Part shown: positions 34,921 to 44,166 of the stretch, piece by piece
Numbering within the stretch: position 1 is the first letter of the stretch
Layout of the letters: every line of letters begins with the position of its first letter
Assembly: GCA_963835535.1 (NCBI GenBank)
Contig: CAWIFL010000013.1
Coordinates: 12,779 to 76,778 of the forward strand
Reading direction: 5' to 3'
DNA length: 64,000 nucleotides
DNA from: Fen-1245 sp963835535
GTDB lineage: Bacteria; Gemmatimonadota; Gemmatimonadetes; Gemmatimonadales; JACORV01
Notes under the pieces: generated by a model
What the model saw: the letters and a program-made list of their open reading frames with translations, nothing else
Databases searched by the model: none
What the model was told of the DNA's origin: nothing
Program-made: the position numbers and the translations under genes

Positions 34921-36209
34921 GTCTTGAGTTCGCGCTTGCGCGCCGCGGGGAAGAGCACGTTGTTGAGAATGAGCCGGTAGCCCGGCGATGTCGGATGCAG
35001 CGACAGGTCGGTCGGCGGACTCCCGACCTGGTGCTGCGGGTCCTCGGGGTCGTGGCCGCCCAGGTAGGTCCAGGTCCCGCGGCCCAGGTCGCCGTGGATG
35101 TACTTCACCCACGGCGCGCCCGCCTCGTCGGCCAGGACGATGTCGGCGGCCTTGAGGGTGCGGCGCGTGAAGCTCGTGGTGATGCCGTAGAAGTCCGGGA
35201 TCACCTGCCGGTGACACTGCACCAGCATCGTCGGCACGGGATCAATCTTGGCGCTGAAGTTGAACAGCGCGAACGCGCCGAGCGGCTGGCGCAGCCCCGG
35301 GTTGTTGACCTGGTGCCCGTCGATGTCCGAGAAGGCCGGGATCGCCGGGTTCTTCTCGAGGTGCGCGTCCTTGCACGCCAGCGCCTGGGTCCAGTCGAGC
35401 TTGGCGTCGGCGTCGGGATCCATCGGCGTGCCGTCGGCGAACTCCGCGGCGATGTCCACGTCGTGCGCGGCCAGGGCCAGCTCCAGGGTCTCGGTCGCCG
35501 TGCACATCGCGAACAGGAAGCCGCCGCCGTCCACGAAGGCGCGGATGCGGCGGGCCACCGCCTTCTTCAGGGCGGGCACGTCGTCGAACGAGAGGGTGCG
35601 CGCCACCGCCTGGTTCTCCTGCACCATGTCGGCGAGCCAGGCCGCGCCGGCGTAGGAGAGGTAGAACTTGGAGTACTGGCCGGTGAAGTCCTCGTGGTGC
35701 AGATGCAGCCAGTCGAAGTCGGCCAGCCGCCCGCCCAGGACTTCGGTGTCCCAGACGCGCGTGAAGGGGATGTCGGCGTAGCGGAGCGCGAGCGTCACCG
35801 CGTCGTCCCAGGGCGGAGCGAAGGGCGGCGAGTAGATGGCGACGCGCGGCGCCTTCTCGAGCGGCACGGCGTCCATGTTGCCCTGCTCGATGGTGCCCCG
35901 GATGTCGAGCACGTCGGCGTCCGACACGCTCAGGGCGGCGACGCCCGCCAGCGTGGCGGCGCGCCGCGCGATCCCGTCGTCCGGGATGAGGAACGACCCC
36001 CCGCGATAGTTGAGCAGCCACTCGGTGTGGCCGCCGCGCTTGACGGCGTCGTACGCGAGGCCGTAGGCCTTGAGGTGGTTGGTCTGCTCCTCGTCCATCG
36101 GCACGAGCAGGGACGCCGCACCTCCGTGCGTCCGTGCGTCCGTGCGTCGGTGCGTCCAGGCGAGGGCGCCCGCGCCGGCCATCGCGCCGAGGAAGTCCCG
36201 CCGCTTCAC
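34917..36209 (-). CDS. Tat-exported protein of unknown function
   Basis: 430 residues from GTG 36209. Tat signal KRRDFLGAMAGAGALAW, then an array-derived segment RRTDARTHGG and a mature domain opening with VPMDEEQTNHLKAYGLAYDA and EWLLNYRGGSFLIPD. Later blocks: VAIYSPPFAPPWDDAVTLAL, DFDWLHLHHEDFTGQYSKFY, RIRAFVDGGGFLFAMCTATE and WTYLGGHDPEDPQHQVG. The FDWLHLHHEDF and GGFLFAMC parts resemble a class I glutamine-amidotransferase-like fold, and database entries for related proteins sometimes carry an asparagine synthetase B label that the sequence does not justify: no N-terminal Cys or PP-loop is seen. Coupled to genes on both sides. Confidence 0.7.
   Translation of the reverse strand: MKRRDFLGAMAGAGALAWTHRRTDARTHGGAASLLVPMDEEQTNHLKAYGLAYDAVKRGGHTEWLLNYRGGSFLIPDDGIARRAATLAGVAALSVSDADVLDIRGTIEQGNMDAVPLEKAPRVAIYSPPFAPPWDDAVTLALRYADIPFTRVWDTEVLGGRLADFDWLHLHHEDFTGQYSKFYLSYAGAAWLADMVQENQAVARTLSFDDVPALKKAVARRIRAFVDGGGFLFAMCTATETLELALAAHDVDIAAEFADGTPMDPDADAKLDWTQALACKDAHLEKNPAIPAFSDIDGHQVNNPGLRQPLGAFALFNFSAKIDPVPTMLVQCHRQVIPDFYGITTSFTRRTLKAADIVLADEAGAPWVKYIHGDLGRGTWTYLGGHDPEDPQHQVGSPPTDLSLHPTSPGYRLILNNVLFPAARKRELKT
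36125..36156. repeat. Four tandem octamers (GACGCACG on minus) inside the Tat-protein gene
   Basis: On the plus strand CGTGCGTC three times and GGTGCGTC once. Read on the coding strand this is the same octamer as at 15263-15294, again four units, and again just after a signal peptide start, here encoding RRTDARTHG. Confidence 0.85.
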
Positions 36210-37963
36210 GTGCCGGGCACCAGGCCGCGCACCCGATCGAGCTCGCGGCGCGCCTCGGGCACCAGCGCGCTCTCGGGGTGCGCCAGGATCATCGCTTCGA
36301 GGCGCCGGGCCGCCCCCTTCACGTCGCCGCGGCCGGCGAGGGCGCGGGCGAGCGCGAGCTCCGCCGCCGGCGCCGCGTTGGACGCGCCGAACCGGTCGGC
36401 CACCTCCAGCCACAGCGCCTCCGCGCCCGCCGAGTCGCGACCCGCGGCGGCGCACCGCGCCGCCCAGGCGAGCAGCGCGGGCTCCGCCTCCGACCCCGCA
36501 GCGGAATCGGCGAGGCCGCGCGCCACCGCGACCAGGGCGCGCGACGCCCCGAGCGAGTCGCCGCGCGCGGCGCGGAGCAGCGCGGCGCCCAGCTCGGGAA
36601 GCGTGTCCCGTCCCACCGCGTCGATCAGCGCCACCGTCTCGGCTCGCAACGGCGCCAGCGCGCGATCGCCCACCGACGCGCCGGCGAGGCGCAGCAGCCG
36701 CCGCGCCTCCGCCAGGCGCCCGCGATACAGGGCCACCCAGCCGCGCACCTCGTCCCCGGCGAGCGACGAATCGCCGTCCACCGCGCGCTCCGCCCGCTCG
36801 AGGGCGCCACGCCGCAGCCACCCGCGCGCGATGACGCGGGCGAGCCGCTCCCGCTCCGTGCCGCTCAGACGCTCGAGCGCGGCGGCGAGCGTCCGAGAGG
36901 CCTCCTCCGGATTCCCTTCCCGCACCTGCAGCTCGACCGTCGCGGCCGCCGCCGCCGAGCGGGTCTCGCCGTCGGCAGACGTGTCCGCCGCCAGCGTCCG
37001 GAGCACCCGCCGCGCGGCAGCGGTGTCGCCGGCCGCGGCGAACGCCTGGGCGCTCTCGATCCTGGTCCGCCCCGCGTCCTCCGGCGGGAGCGCCGCCGCC
37101 AGCAGGTCGTAGGCCGCGCCCGCCGCGCGCTGCGCATCGGGCCCGCCGAGGGCTTGCGAGCGCTCGGCGAAGGTCCGCAGCGCGACGATCCGGAGCGAAT
37201 CGGATGCGGGCAGCGCGTCCTTGAGCAGCGCCCAGGCCCGGCCCGGCTCGCTCCACCCGAGCAGCAGATCCGCCGCCAGCTGCCGGCCGGTCGCCGCTTC
37301 CGGGCCCGACGCGGTCAGGGCGGCGATCACGGCGTCACGCGCCGCGGTCGGCGCGGGCCGGAGACTGAAGGACGCCGCATCCGCGTAGACGGCCTGCGCC
37401 CCCACCGCGGCCCTCCACTCCCGGGCGGCGCCCGCCCAGTCCCCCTGCTGCACGTCCACCTGCGCCAGCTCGGGCGCGAGGGCCGAAGGGTCGCCCAGCC
37501 GCTGCCGCGCGAGCAGGACCGCGTCCCGCGCGTCCTGCACGCGGCCGGCCCTGAAGGAGAGGCGCGCCCACTCCCGGTAGGGCGCCGGGCTGGCGGAGTC
37601 CACCGCCACCCACCGGGACAACGCCCTGGCCGCGAGCGAGTCCCGTCCCATCGCGCGCAGCGTGCGCAGCTCGACCGCGTAGGCGGTCGCCGCCGCAGGG
37701 TTCGCCGCGATCGCGCGCTCCGCGCAGGCCAGCACCGTGTCCCGCTGCGCCGGCTGGACGAATACGCGCTCCAGGCCGAGCAGCGCCGCGGCGTTGGTGG
37801 GCTCCTCCGCGAGCACCTGGCGGTACAGCGTTCCCGCTTCGTTCCACGCTCCCACCCCCTCGAGGTCCATCGCGCGGAGCAGGATCTCCTGCCCCGCCGC
37901 GTGCGCCGGCGCCACGGCCGCCAGCGCCAGCAGCACCAGGAGCGGACTAGCGACCCTGCGCAT
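36206..37963 (-). CDS. Secreted TPR-repeat protein
   Basis: 585 residues. Sec signal RRVASPLLVLLALAAVAPAH, then tetratricopeptide-like helical repeats over nearly the whole length (for example NEAGTLYRQVLAEEPTNAAA, GDWAGAAREWRAAVGAQAVY, KGAARRLEAMILAHPESALV, which ends as a typical last TPR). Acts as a periplasmic scaffold by inference. ATG 37963 lies 17 bases inside the DUF4175 gene and its stop overlaps the next GTG, so all are one operon. Confidence 0.82.
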   Translation of the reverse strand: MRRVASPLLVLLALAAVAPAHAAGQEILLRAMDLEGVGAWNEAGTLYRQVLAEEPTNAAALLGLERVFVQPAQRDTVLACAERAIAANPAAATAYAVELRTLRAMGRDSLAARALSRWVAVDSASPAPYREWARLSFRAGRVQDARDAVLLARQRLGDPSALAPELAQVDVQQGDWAGAAREWRAAVGAQAVYADAASFSLRPAPTAARDAVIAALTASGPEAATGRQLAADLLLGWSEPGRAWALLKDALPASDSLRIVALRTFAERSQALGGPDAQRAAGAAYDLLAAALPPEDAGRTRIESAQAFAAAGDTAAARRVLRTLAADTSADGETRSAAAAATVELQVREGNPEEASRTLAAALERLSGTERERLARVIARGWLRRGALERAERAVDGDSSLAGDEVRGWVALYRGRLAEARRLLRLAGASVGDRALAPLRAETVALIDAVGRDTLPELGAALLRAARGDSLGASRALVAVARGLADSAAGSEAEPALLAWAARCAAAGRDSAGAEALWLEVADRFGASNAAPAAELALARALAGRGDVKGAARRLEAMILAHPESALVPEARRELDRVRGLVPGT

Positions 37964-40900
37964 TGATCCGCCGGAAGTAATCGAGCACCATCGCCCGCTC
38001 GGCCGGGGAGAGCGACTTGAGCTGGTCCCATTTCGGGATCGGGTACTTGAGACCCGGCTCGCGCGGCACCGTCCCCACCGGGACGCTCGCGGCGTGCTCG
38101 CGCGCCGTCTCGCTCTTCCGCTCGGCGTCCTCCTCGTCGCTCTGCAGCGATCGGCCCGCGTCGAGCATGTGCCGGAACAGCTGCTGCTGGCGTTCCAACG
38201 TCCGCCGGTCCAGCTGTCCCTGCTCGAGCCGGTCCGCCAGCCGCCGCGCCTCCTCAGCCAGATCCTCCGGCCGGCCCTGGAGCCCCATGCCGCGCAGCCG
38301 CTCCATCTCGTTGGCGAGCGCGCGCTGCCGGGCGGCGATCTCGCGCAGCTGCTGCATCACCGCCTCGCTGAACGATCCGGGGCCCAGCATCGGCAGGAGG
38401 CCGGTGAGCTGCCCGTTGAGCGCGCCCTGCCGGGTCGCCAGCTCCGCCATCCGCTTGAGCGCCTCCGCGAACCCGGAGCCCGACTGCGCGCCCGCGACGT
38501 CGTCCCCCGACCGCATGATCTGAAAGGCCGCGGAGGACAGCGCCTGCGCGGCGTCCTGTGCCCGGGACGCGGCGGCGGCGGGATCGGTCCGCGGCGCCTC
38601 CAGCGCCCGGCGCGACTGCTCGATCTGCTGCCGCGCGAGCCCCAGCGCCGCGCCGAGCTGCGGCGAGACCAGGGCGTTCCTCCCCGACGCCTCTCCGAGG
38701 CGCCGCGCGACCTGGTCCACGCCCTGCTCGAGCGCCGACTGCTGGCCGCTCGCGTCGGCGGAGCCTTCGCCGCGGCGGAGGCGTTCGGCCATACCCTGCT
38801 CCTCCACGGCGAGCGCGATGGTCTCCGCCTCGGCGGAGCGCAGCAGTTTCAGGACCTCGGCCCGCCATGCCGCCGCCATCCGCGCCTCCCGGCCGCGCAG
38901 CGAATCGCCGACCCCGCGCAGCGCGTCCGCCGCCTCCGCGCCGCGCGGCCCGGCGTCCTGCCGGCGCCCGGCCGACATCGCGGCGCCCGCGTCCTCCATC
39001 TTCGCGCCGGCCTGCGCGACCTGTCGCTCGGCCCACGCGACCGTGCCCGCGCCGGCGCTGTCCCCGCGCTGCGTCAGCCGCGGGCCCAGAGCCTCGAGGC
39101 CGGAATGCAGCGTGTCGGCCTCGCGGCGAAGCGTGCGCTGCTCCTCGGCCGCCGCCGTCGTGTCCTGCGCGGCCGCAGCGCGATCCGCCCACTGCAGCTC
39201 CGCCTGGCGGAGCGCCTCCGCGTTCTGGGCGTACGTCTGGAGCGAGCCCTCGAGCGCCGCTCGCTCGAACAGCTCAGCGCTCCGCTCGAGCTGCCGCCGC
39301 ATCTCCTGCTGCGACTCCGCCAGCTGGCGCAGCGCCTGCTCGACCGCCCGCGGATCCAGGTGCTCCAGCGCCGACCGGAGCTGTTCCAGGCGCGCGCGCA
39401 GCTCCGGCGTCACCGCCTGCTGCAGCAGCTGGTCCAGCTCGCGCAGCCGCTGCTGCCACGCGGAATCGGTGAGCCCCGCGCGCTGCGCCGCCGCCGCCAC
39501 GCCGGCCAGCGCCTGCCGCAGGCTGTCGGTGCGCTCGAGCAGCCGCTGCTGCTCGTCGCGCACGCGACCCGCTTCCTGCGCCTGCTCGAACGGCAGCGGT
39601 GCGCCGGAGCGCTGGGTCTGGTCGCCGGCCGGAGCGCCCGTGGAGTCGGCGCCACCGGCGCCGCGGTTGCGCTGCGCCGCCAGGTCCCCGGTGCGCCGGC
39701 TCAGCGCCGCCGCATCCCCCGCCAGGTCGGACGCGCGGCGGGCCAGGGTGTCGCCCGCGGCGCGCACGGCGTCGCGCAGCTCCGCCATCGACCGCAGACG
39801 CACCGCGTACTCGCGGCTCGACGCGCGGTGCGGCTGCGGCGCCCGGTCGGTCGCGCGCGCGAACAGCCGCAGGGTGTCGCCGGGCAGGAGCCCGCGGCCG
39901 TTGAGGTCGAGGAGGACGCTCTCGACCACGTGGTCGGCCCCCGCGACTCCCGCCACCGTGTCCACGGCGCGCGCTCCCACGGTGCCGAGCCGGCTCACCC
40001 GCCAGCTAACGATCTCGACCGAGGCCAGCGCGTGGTCGTCGCGCGCGTCCACGACCAGCGGGAGCCGCAGGTCCAGCGGAGCGGTGGTGTCCGCTCCGGG
40101 CACCGGCAACGCGACCACCGGCGCGCTGTCGGGCACCGCGCGGAGATCGAACACGGGGAGCGGACCCGGGAAGGGCTCGCCCGACGCGTCCGCCAGCACG
40201 AGCCGCCACGTCGCCGCGCGGCGGACGACGAGGTCGCCGGCGAAGCTGCGTCCCGACGCGGAGAGCGCGCGACGCTCCGGACCCACGAGCGCCGCCGCCG
40301 AGACCGTCGCGCTCGCGACGCCGCGGAGCGCGAGCACCGTTCCCTCGGGAAGCGCCACGGGGCCTTCTTCCGGGGGCAGCGCCTCGTCCTGACGTTCGAG
40401 GTACGCCGGGAAGCGCGCCGTCACCGCCAGCTCCGTGACGAACGGGGGCTCGATGACGCCGACCCGCAGCGTGTCCGACGCCCGGCCCCCGCTGCGCGCG
40501 TACACGAAGACCGGCGCCGTCAGTCCCGCGAGGCGCGCGGTCGCGCGATCCGGCCCCGCCGCGGCGAGCGGGACCGCGCGCCAGGTCTCGCCGGTCTCGC
40601 GCACGAACAGCCGCGCGTCCGCGATGGCGGGAGAGCGGACGCTCACCACCGCCGCGCCGCCGCGGCGCACCGCCGGCGGCGACACCGCGACCTGGACCCG
40701 CGCGCCCAGCGACGCCGCCAGCGCCCGGAGCGGCGAGACCAGCTCCGCCGCGGCGTCGCCGGCCCAGGCGAAGGCGAGCGCCGCGAGGACCGCCGCCGCC
40801 GCGCAGGCGGCAGCGCCCGCGCGCAGGCGGCGCGAGAGGCCCCGCGCCGCCTCGGGCGCCCAGGACGCCTCCGACGGCAGCGCGCGCGCCACCCGCTCGG

Positions 40901-41348
40901 CCGCCCGCGCCACGAGCGCGGGCGAGGCGCCGGCGGGCGTGAGTGCCGCCGCGTCCACGATCCCCACGAGCGAGCCGCGCCGCAGCGCCTGCTCCCGCTC
41001 CACCAGCGCCGCCGTGTCGCGCAGCGCCGCCCCACGCCGCACGCGTACGCGCCACGCCGGGCGCGCCGCCGCCAGCGCCGCGGCCAGGGCGGCGACCCAG
41101 GCGGCGAGCGGCGCCCACGCCGCGGACGCGAGCAGCCCGAAGCGCGCCGCGAGCGCCGCGACGGCGAGCACGAGGGCCGCCGCCGCGGCGGCGGCGAGCA
41201 GCGCGGCTAGGGCGCGCCGTCGCGCCAGCAGGGTCTCGAGGCGCGCGAGGGAGCGGACGATCTCGGTGGCACTCGCCGCGAGGCCGGATCGAGCGGGCGG
41301 CGCAGCGGAGGTGTCGCGCGCAGCGCGGTCACCGTCCGGCGCGTTCAC
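37947..41348 (-). CDS. DUF4175-family large membrane protein
   Basis: 1133 residues from GTG 41348. An N-terminal cytoplasmic stretch, two to three membrane helices (LAALLAAAAAAALVLAVAAL, WAPLAAWVAALAAALAAARP, AAACAAAAVLAALAFAWAGD), a periplasmic Ig-like region (VQVAVSPPAVRRGGAAVVSV; PPFVTELAVTARFPAYLERQ) and a long Gln/Arg/Glu-rich coiled-coil half (EQAQEAGRVRDEQQRLLERT; MQQLREIAARQRALANEMER). This fits DUF4175, which usually accompanies MoxR-type AAA ATPases and DUF58/vWA genes; those are not in this window. Probably an envelope-spanning structural or chaperone component. Confidence 0.82.
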   Translation of the reverse strand: MNAPDGDRAARDTSAAPPARSGLAASATEIVRSLARLETLLARRRALAALLAAAAAAALVLAVAALAARFGLLASAAWAPLAAWVAALAAALAAARPAWRVRVRRGAALRDTAALVEREQALRRGSLVGIVDAAALTPAGASPALVARAAERVARALPSEASWAPEAARGLSRRLRAGAAACAAAAVLAALAFAWAGDAAAELVSPLRALAASLGARVQVAVSPPAVRRGGAAVVSVRSPAIADARLFVRETGETWRAVPLAAAGPDRATARLAGLTAPVFVYARSGGRASDTLRVGVIEPPFVTELAVTARFPAYLERQDEALPPEEGPVALPEGTVLALRGVASATVSAAALVGPERRALSASGRSFAGDLVVRRAATWRLVLADASGEPFPGPLPVFDLRAVPDSAPVVALPVPGADTTAPLDLRLPLVVDARDDHALASVEIVSWRVSRLGTVGARAVDTVAGVAGADHVVESVLLDLNGRGLLPGDTLRLFARATDRAPQPHRASSREYAVRLRSMAELRDAVRAAGDTLARRASDLAGDAAALSRRTGDLAAQRNRGAGGADSTGAPAGDQTQRSGAPLPFEQAQEAGRVRDEQQRLLERTDSLRQALAGVAAAAQRAGLTDSAWQQRLRELDQLLQQAVTPELRARLEQLRSALEHLDPRAVEQALRQLAESQQEMRRQLERSAELFERAALEGSLQTYAQNAEALRQAELQWADRAAAAQDTTAAAEEQRTLRREADTLHSGLEALGPRLTQRGDSAGAGTVAWAERQVAQAGAKMEDAGAAMSAGRRQDAGPRGAEAADALRGVGDSLRGREARMAAAWRAEVLKLLRSAEAETIALAVEEQGMAERLRRGEGSADASGQQSALEQGVDQVARRLGEASGRNALVSPQLGAALGLARQQIEQSRRALEAPRTDPAAAASRAQDAAQALSSAAFQIMRSGDDVAGAQSGSGFAEALKRMAELATRQGALNGQLTGLLPMLGPGSFSEAVMQQLREIAARQRALANEMERLRGMGLQGRPEDLAEEARRLADRLEQGQLDRRTLERQQQLFRHMLDAGRSLQSDEEDAERKSETAREHAASVPVGTVPREPGLKYPIPKWDQLKSLSPAERAMVLDYFRRINAQGR

Positions 41349-41953
41349 GCGCTGCCGCTCACCGCGTACGCGAAGAGGTTGACGCCCATCCGCAGCGCCT
41401 GCTCGCGAATCGGCTCCGGATCGTGGTGCACTTCCGGGTCCTCCCACCCGTCGCCGAGATCGGACTGATAAGAATAGTAGAGCACCAGCCGTGTCCCCAG
41501 AAAGACGCCGAACCCCTGCGCGGGCAACCCGTCGTGCTCGTGGATCTTCGGCAGGCCCTTCGGGAACTCGTAGACCAGATGATAGATCGGATGATCGAGC
41601 GGCACCTCGACCATCGGCCGCTCGGGGAACGCCTTCGCGATCTCGCGCCGGATGGACTTGTCCATCCCGTAGCAGTCGTCCGCGTGCAGGAAGCCGCCCG
41701 CCTCGACGTGCGCGCGCAGCAGGCGGCACTCCTCCGGCGACCAGAGGACGTTGCCGTGCCCCGTCATATAGAGGTAAGGGACGTCGGGGAGGAACGGATC
41801 GGTCAGCCGCACCACGCGCTCGCGCTCCGTCGTCACGAGGCTGGTGCGCTCGCGAATCGCCCGCAGCAGGTTGGGCAGGCTGGAGGGGTTCGCGTACCAG
41901 TCGCCGCCGCCGTCGTAGTGCAGGCGGCCGATGGTGAGCGGAGCCGCCCTCAC
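41345..41953 (-). CDS. DUF4159 protein
   Basis: 202 residues with no signal peptide visible. Core: GRLHYDGGGDWYANPSSLPN, VPYLYMTGHGNVLWSPEECR, LRAHVEAGGFLHADDCYGMD, RPMVEVPLDHPIYHLVYEFP, and a Tyr-rich end YYSYQSDLGDGWEDPEVHHD. The alternating strand-helix pattern with GHG and GGF turns resembles a class I glutamine-amidotransferase-like fold. DUF4159 genes are regularly found beside DUF4175. GTG start overlaps the rsmI stop. Confidence 0.88.
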   Translation of the reverse strand: MRAAPLTIGRLHYDGGGDWYANPSSLPNLLRAIRERTSLVTTERERVVRLTDPFLPDVPYLYMTGHGNVLWSPEECRLLRAHVEAGGFLHADDCYGMDKSIRREIAKAFPERPMVEVPLDHPIYHLVYEFPKGLPKIHEHDGLPAQGFGVFLGTRLVLYYSYQSDLGDGWEDPEVHHDPEPIREQALRMGVNLFAYAVSGSA

Positions 41954-42792
41954 CGGGTCAGCAGGCGATAGGCGTCGTGGCGGGACAGTCCGAGGCGTCG
42001 GGACAGCTCCTTCGCGATGGCCGACGGCGCGGCGCCGGCGGCCCGCAGCGTCGAGATCAGCTCACCCGCGTCGGGCGGCACCGCGGGGGCGGGGGCGGGC
42101 GCGGGAGAACCTCCGCTCACGCCGCTCACGACCACCGTGACTTCGCCCCGCGGGGGGTGTGCCTCGTAATACTGGATCAGCTCCCCGACCGTTCCCCTCC
42201 GGACCTCCTCGTGCAGCTTGGTCAGCTCGCGCGCCACGGCCGCCGGCCGGCCGGCGCCGCAGCGCGCCTCCAGGTCCTGCAGCAGGGCGACGGTGCGGCC
42301 CGGCGCCTCGTAGCAGATCGTGGTCCAGGGCTCGGTCGCGATCCGCTCCAGCAGCGCCGCGCGCGTCGTCCCCTTCTTCGGCAGGAAACCGAGGAAGAGG
42401 AAACGGTCGGCGGGGAACCCCGCCGCGGCGAGCGCCGCCAGCACCGCCGCCGGCCCCGGGATCGGCACGACCGCCAGGCCGCGCGCGTGCGCCCGCTCGG
42501 CGACGAACGCTCCCGGGTCCGACACCCCCGGCGTGCCCGCGTCGGTGACGTACGCGACGTCCTCGCCCGCCTCGACGCGGTCCAGCAGCCGCTCGACCAC
42601 TTCCGGCCGGCTGTGCGCGTGGAGGCTGACGAGCGGGGGCGAGACCTCGTAGTGCCCCAGGAGCCGCCGCGTCCGCCGCGTGTCTTCCGCCGCGACGACC
42701 GCGACCTGCCGCAGCACCTCCAGGCCCCGAAAAGAAAAATCCCCCAGATGGCCGATGGGGGTGCTCAGCATGTACAGCGTCCCGCGTCTCAC
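41950..42792 (-). CDS. rsmI: 16S rRNA (cytidine-2'-O)-methyltransferase
   Basis: SAM-dependent methylation of C1402 in 16S rRNA. 280 residues. LYMLSTPIGHLGDFSFRGLE at the N-terminus, VAAEDTRRTRRLLGHYEV, SLHAHSRPEVVERLLDRVE, AYVTDAGTPGVSDPGAFVA (SAM-binding), VPIPGPAAVLAALAAAGFPA, FLFLGFLPKKGTTR, ICYEAPGRTVALLQDLE. A C-terminal helical tail (AIAKELSRRLGLSRHDAYRL) is also typical. GTG 42792 couples to the upstream gene. Confidence 0.95.
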   Translation of the reverse strand: MRRGTLYMLSTPIGHLGDFSFRGLEVLRQVAVVAAEDTRRTRRLLGHYEVSPPLVSLHAHSRPEVVERLLDRVEAGEDVAYVTDAGTPGVSDPGAFVAERAHARGLAVVPIPGPAAVLAALAAAGFPADRFLFLGFLPKKGTTRAALLERIATEPWTTICYEAPGRTVALLQDLEARCGAGRPAAVARELTKLHEEVRRGTVGELIQYYEAHPPRGEVTVVVSGVSGGSPAPAPAPAVPPDAGELISTLRAAGAAPSAIAKELSRRLGLSRHDAYRLLTR

Positions 42793-43805
42793 CACTGGAT
42801 GCGCCAGGGCAGCTTCTCGAAGAACCCCACCGCGTTCAGCGCGAAGCGGTGCTCGCGTGCGGCGTCCCGGAGGATGCGCAGCGCGCTCTGGGGCTGGAGC
42901 ACCTCCACCTCGGTGAGCAGCTCCTTGGTCCAGGTGGCCACGCCGTCGGCCAGGATCACCGGCTCGACGACCGGGTCCTGCTGCGCGGCGTCGCGCGTCC
43001 CGCCCACCCACTGGAGCACCTGGTACTGCGGCAACAGGCGTTGCCGCACGCGCTCGGCCCGCTTGGCCCCCTGCCCCGGCGCCTCGAGCTCGATCAGGTC
43101 GGCGAGGTCCCAGGTGTAGTGCCGGAACATCTTGATCATCGCCGGCGGCGCCTGTCGCGGGAGCGGCGGCGGCCCGTCGTACACCTGCGCGACCACCTTC
43201 GGCAGCGGTTCGGGCGGCGTCGAGGTGAACAGCCGCGCCACCGTGGCGAGCGGCGGGTCGTTCGGCAACCGCTCGGCGAAGTGCCCGGAGGCGAAGCGTC
43301 CGTCCTTCACCTGGAGGTAGTTCACGCGGCCGTTCGAGATCAGCTCCAGCAGGCCCGACCACTTCCGCTCGAACAACGTCCGGAAGATGGTCTCGGGGCT
43401 CTTCGGGTCGAGGACCATCGGCAGCGGCGCCCCGCTGCATGCGGTGTACATCGCGGCCAGGAGGTCCTGCGGCGCCTCGTGGAAGGCGATTTCCGCGCGC
43501 TCGGAGCCCTCGTGGATGCGCCGCAGCGCCTCGGCGATCGCGACGGCGGACCGCCCCGCCGGGTTCACGAGCGCGGCGTTGACCAGCTCGCCGCCCAGGA
43601 AGAAGAGGAGGACCAGCTCGTCGGGAAGGTAGGCGGCGAGGTACGCGTCCACCTTCCCGTCGCGGTCGTGCTTGCTGAAAGCGATCAGGTTGTCGAGGGC
43701 GATGTACGGCGCGCGGGTGCGGGCCACCAGCGCCTGGCCGCAGGGGAACGCCAGGTCCCAGAGACGGATCGAGGTAGCCGTCAGGACGGCCGTCGATGCG
43801 CGCAT
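42789..43805 (-). CDS. DUF4388-like (PATAN-type) protein
   Basis: 338 residues, cytoplasmic. The region TIFRTLFERKWSGLLELISN to GRVNYLQVKDGRFASGHFAE fits the DUF4388/PATAN pattern, in which a small helix-strand module follows other signalling domains. The N-terminal 150 residues (ALDNLIAFSKHDRDGKVDAY, ELVLLFFLGGELVNAALVNP) look like a divergent copy of the same type. Such proteins occur next to two-component and gliding genes, so a regulatory adaptor role is likely. It lies two bases after trxA. Confidence 0.65.
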   Translation of the reverse strand: MRASTAVLTATSIRLWDLAFPCGQALVARTRAPYIALDNLIAFSKHDRDGKVDAYLAAYLPDELVLLFFLGGELVNAALVNPAGRSAVAIAEALRRIHEGSERAEIAFHEAPQDLLAAMYTACSGAPLPMVLDPKSPETIFRTLFERKWSGLLELISNGRVNYLQVKDGRFASGHFAERLPNDPPLATVARLFTSTPPEPLPKVVAQVYDGPPPLPRQAPPAMIKMFRHYTWDLADLIELEAPGQGAKRAERVRQRLLPQYQVLQWVGGTRDAAQQDPVVEPVILADGVATWTKELLTEVEVLQPQSALRILRDAAREHRFALNAVGFFEKLPWRIQW

Positions 43806-43807
43806 GT

Positions 43808-44137
43808 CTAGAGGTGCTGCGTGATCTTCCCCACGAGGTGCGCCTTGGGCACGGCGCCGACCACCGTGTCCACGTGCTTGCCGCCCTTGAAGAAGAGCAG
43901 CGAGGGGATGGACCGGACGTTGAAGCGCATCGGCGTCTGCTGGTTCGCGTCCACGTCGAGCTTGGTGATCCTCAGCTTGCCGGCGTACTCGCCGGCGATC
44001 TGCTCGAGGATCGGGGCGATGACGCGGCACGGACCACACCACTCGGCCCAGAAGTCCACGAGGACGAGACCGGGCTGCTGCTCCACCTCCGACTGAAACG
44101 TCGCGTCGGTCACCGTCATCGCGTGCGACCCTGCCAT
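43808..44137 (-). CDS. trxA: Thioredoxin
   Basis: 109-residue dithiol oxidoreductase, single domain. Active site VDFWAEWCGPCRVIAPILEQ, cis-Pro loop in VRSIPSLLFFKGGKHVDTVV. No signal peptide, so cytoplasmic. ATG 44137 gives MAGSHA before the usual MTVTD start at 44119; either may be used. First gene of the long coupled minus-strand operon, with only 29 bases to the divergent mce start. Confidence 0.96.
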   Translation of the reverse strand: MAGSHAMTVTDATFQSEVEQQPGLVLVDFWAEWCGPCRVIAPILEQIAGEYAGKLRITKLDVDANQQTPMRFNVRSIPSLLFFKGGKHVDTVVGAVPKAHLVGKITQHL

Positions 44138-44154
44138 GTCGTGTCGCTCCGAGT

Positions 44155-44166
44155 TAGAATGTCCGC
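44155..44166 (+). promoter_or_regulatory. -10 element giving a near-leaderless mce transcript
   Basis: TAGAAT at 44155-44160, six bases before the GTG of mce, with no space for a ribosome site. A start of transcription at the GTG would give a leaderless mRNA. The -35 match is poor. Confidence 0.35.

Noticed and set aside
36134..37966. Long plus-strand frames across the TPR and DUF4175 genes
   Set aside because: Arg-rich shadows of the coding minus strand; the minus proteins have signal peptides, TPRs and membrane helices.
44138..44166. Bidirectional operator between trxA and mce
   Set aside because: The gap is too short for more than one -10 element and shows no dyad.
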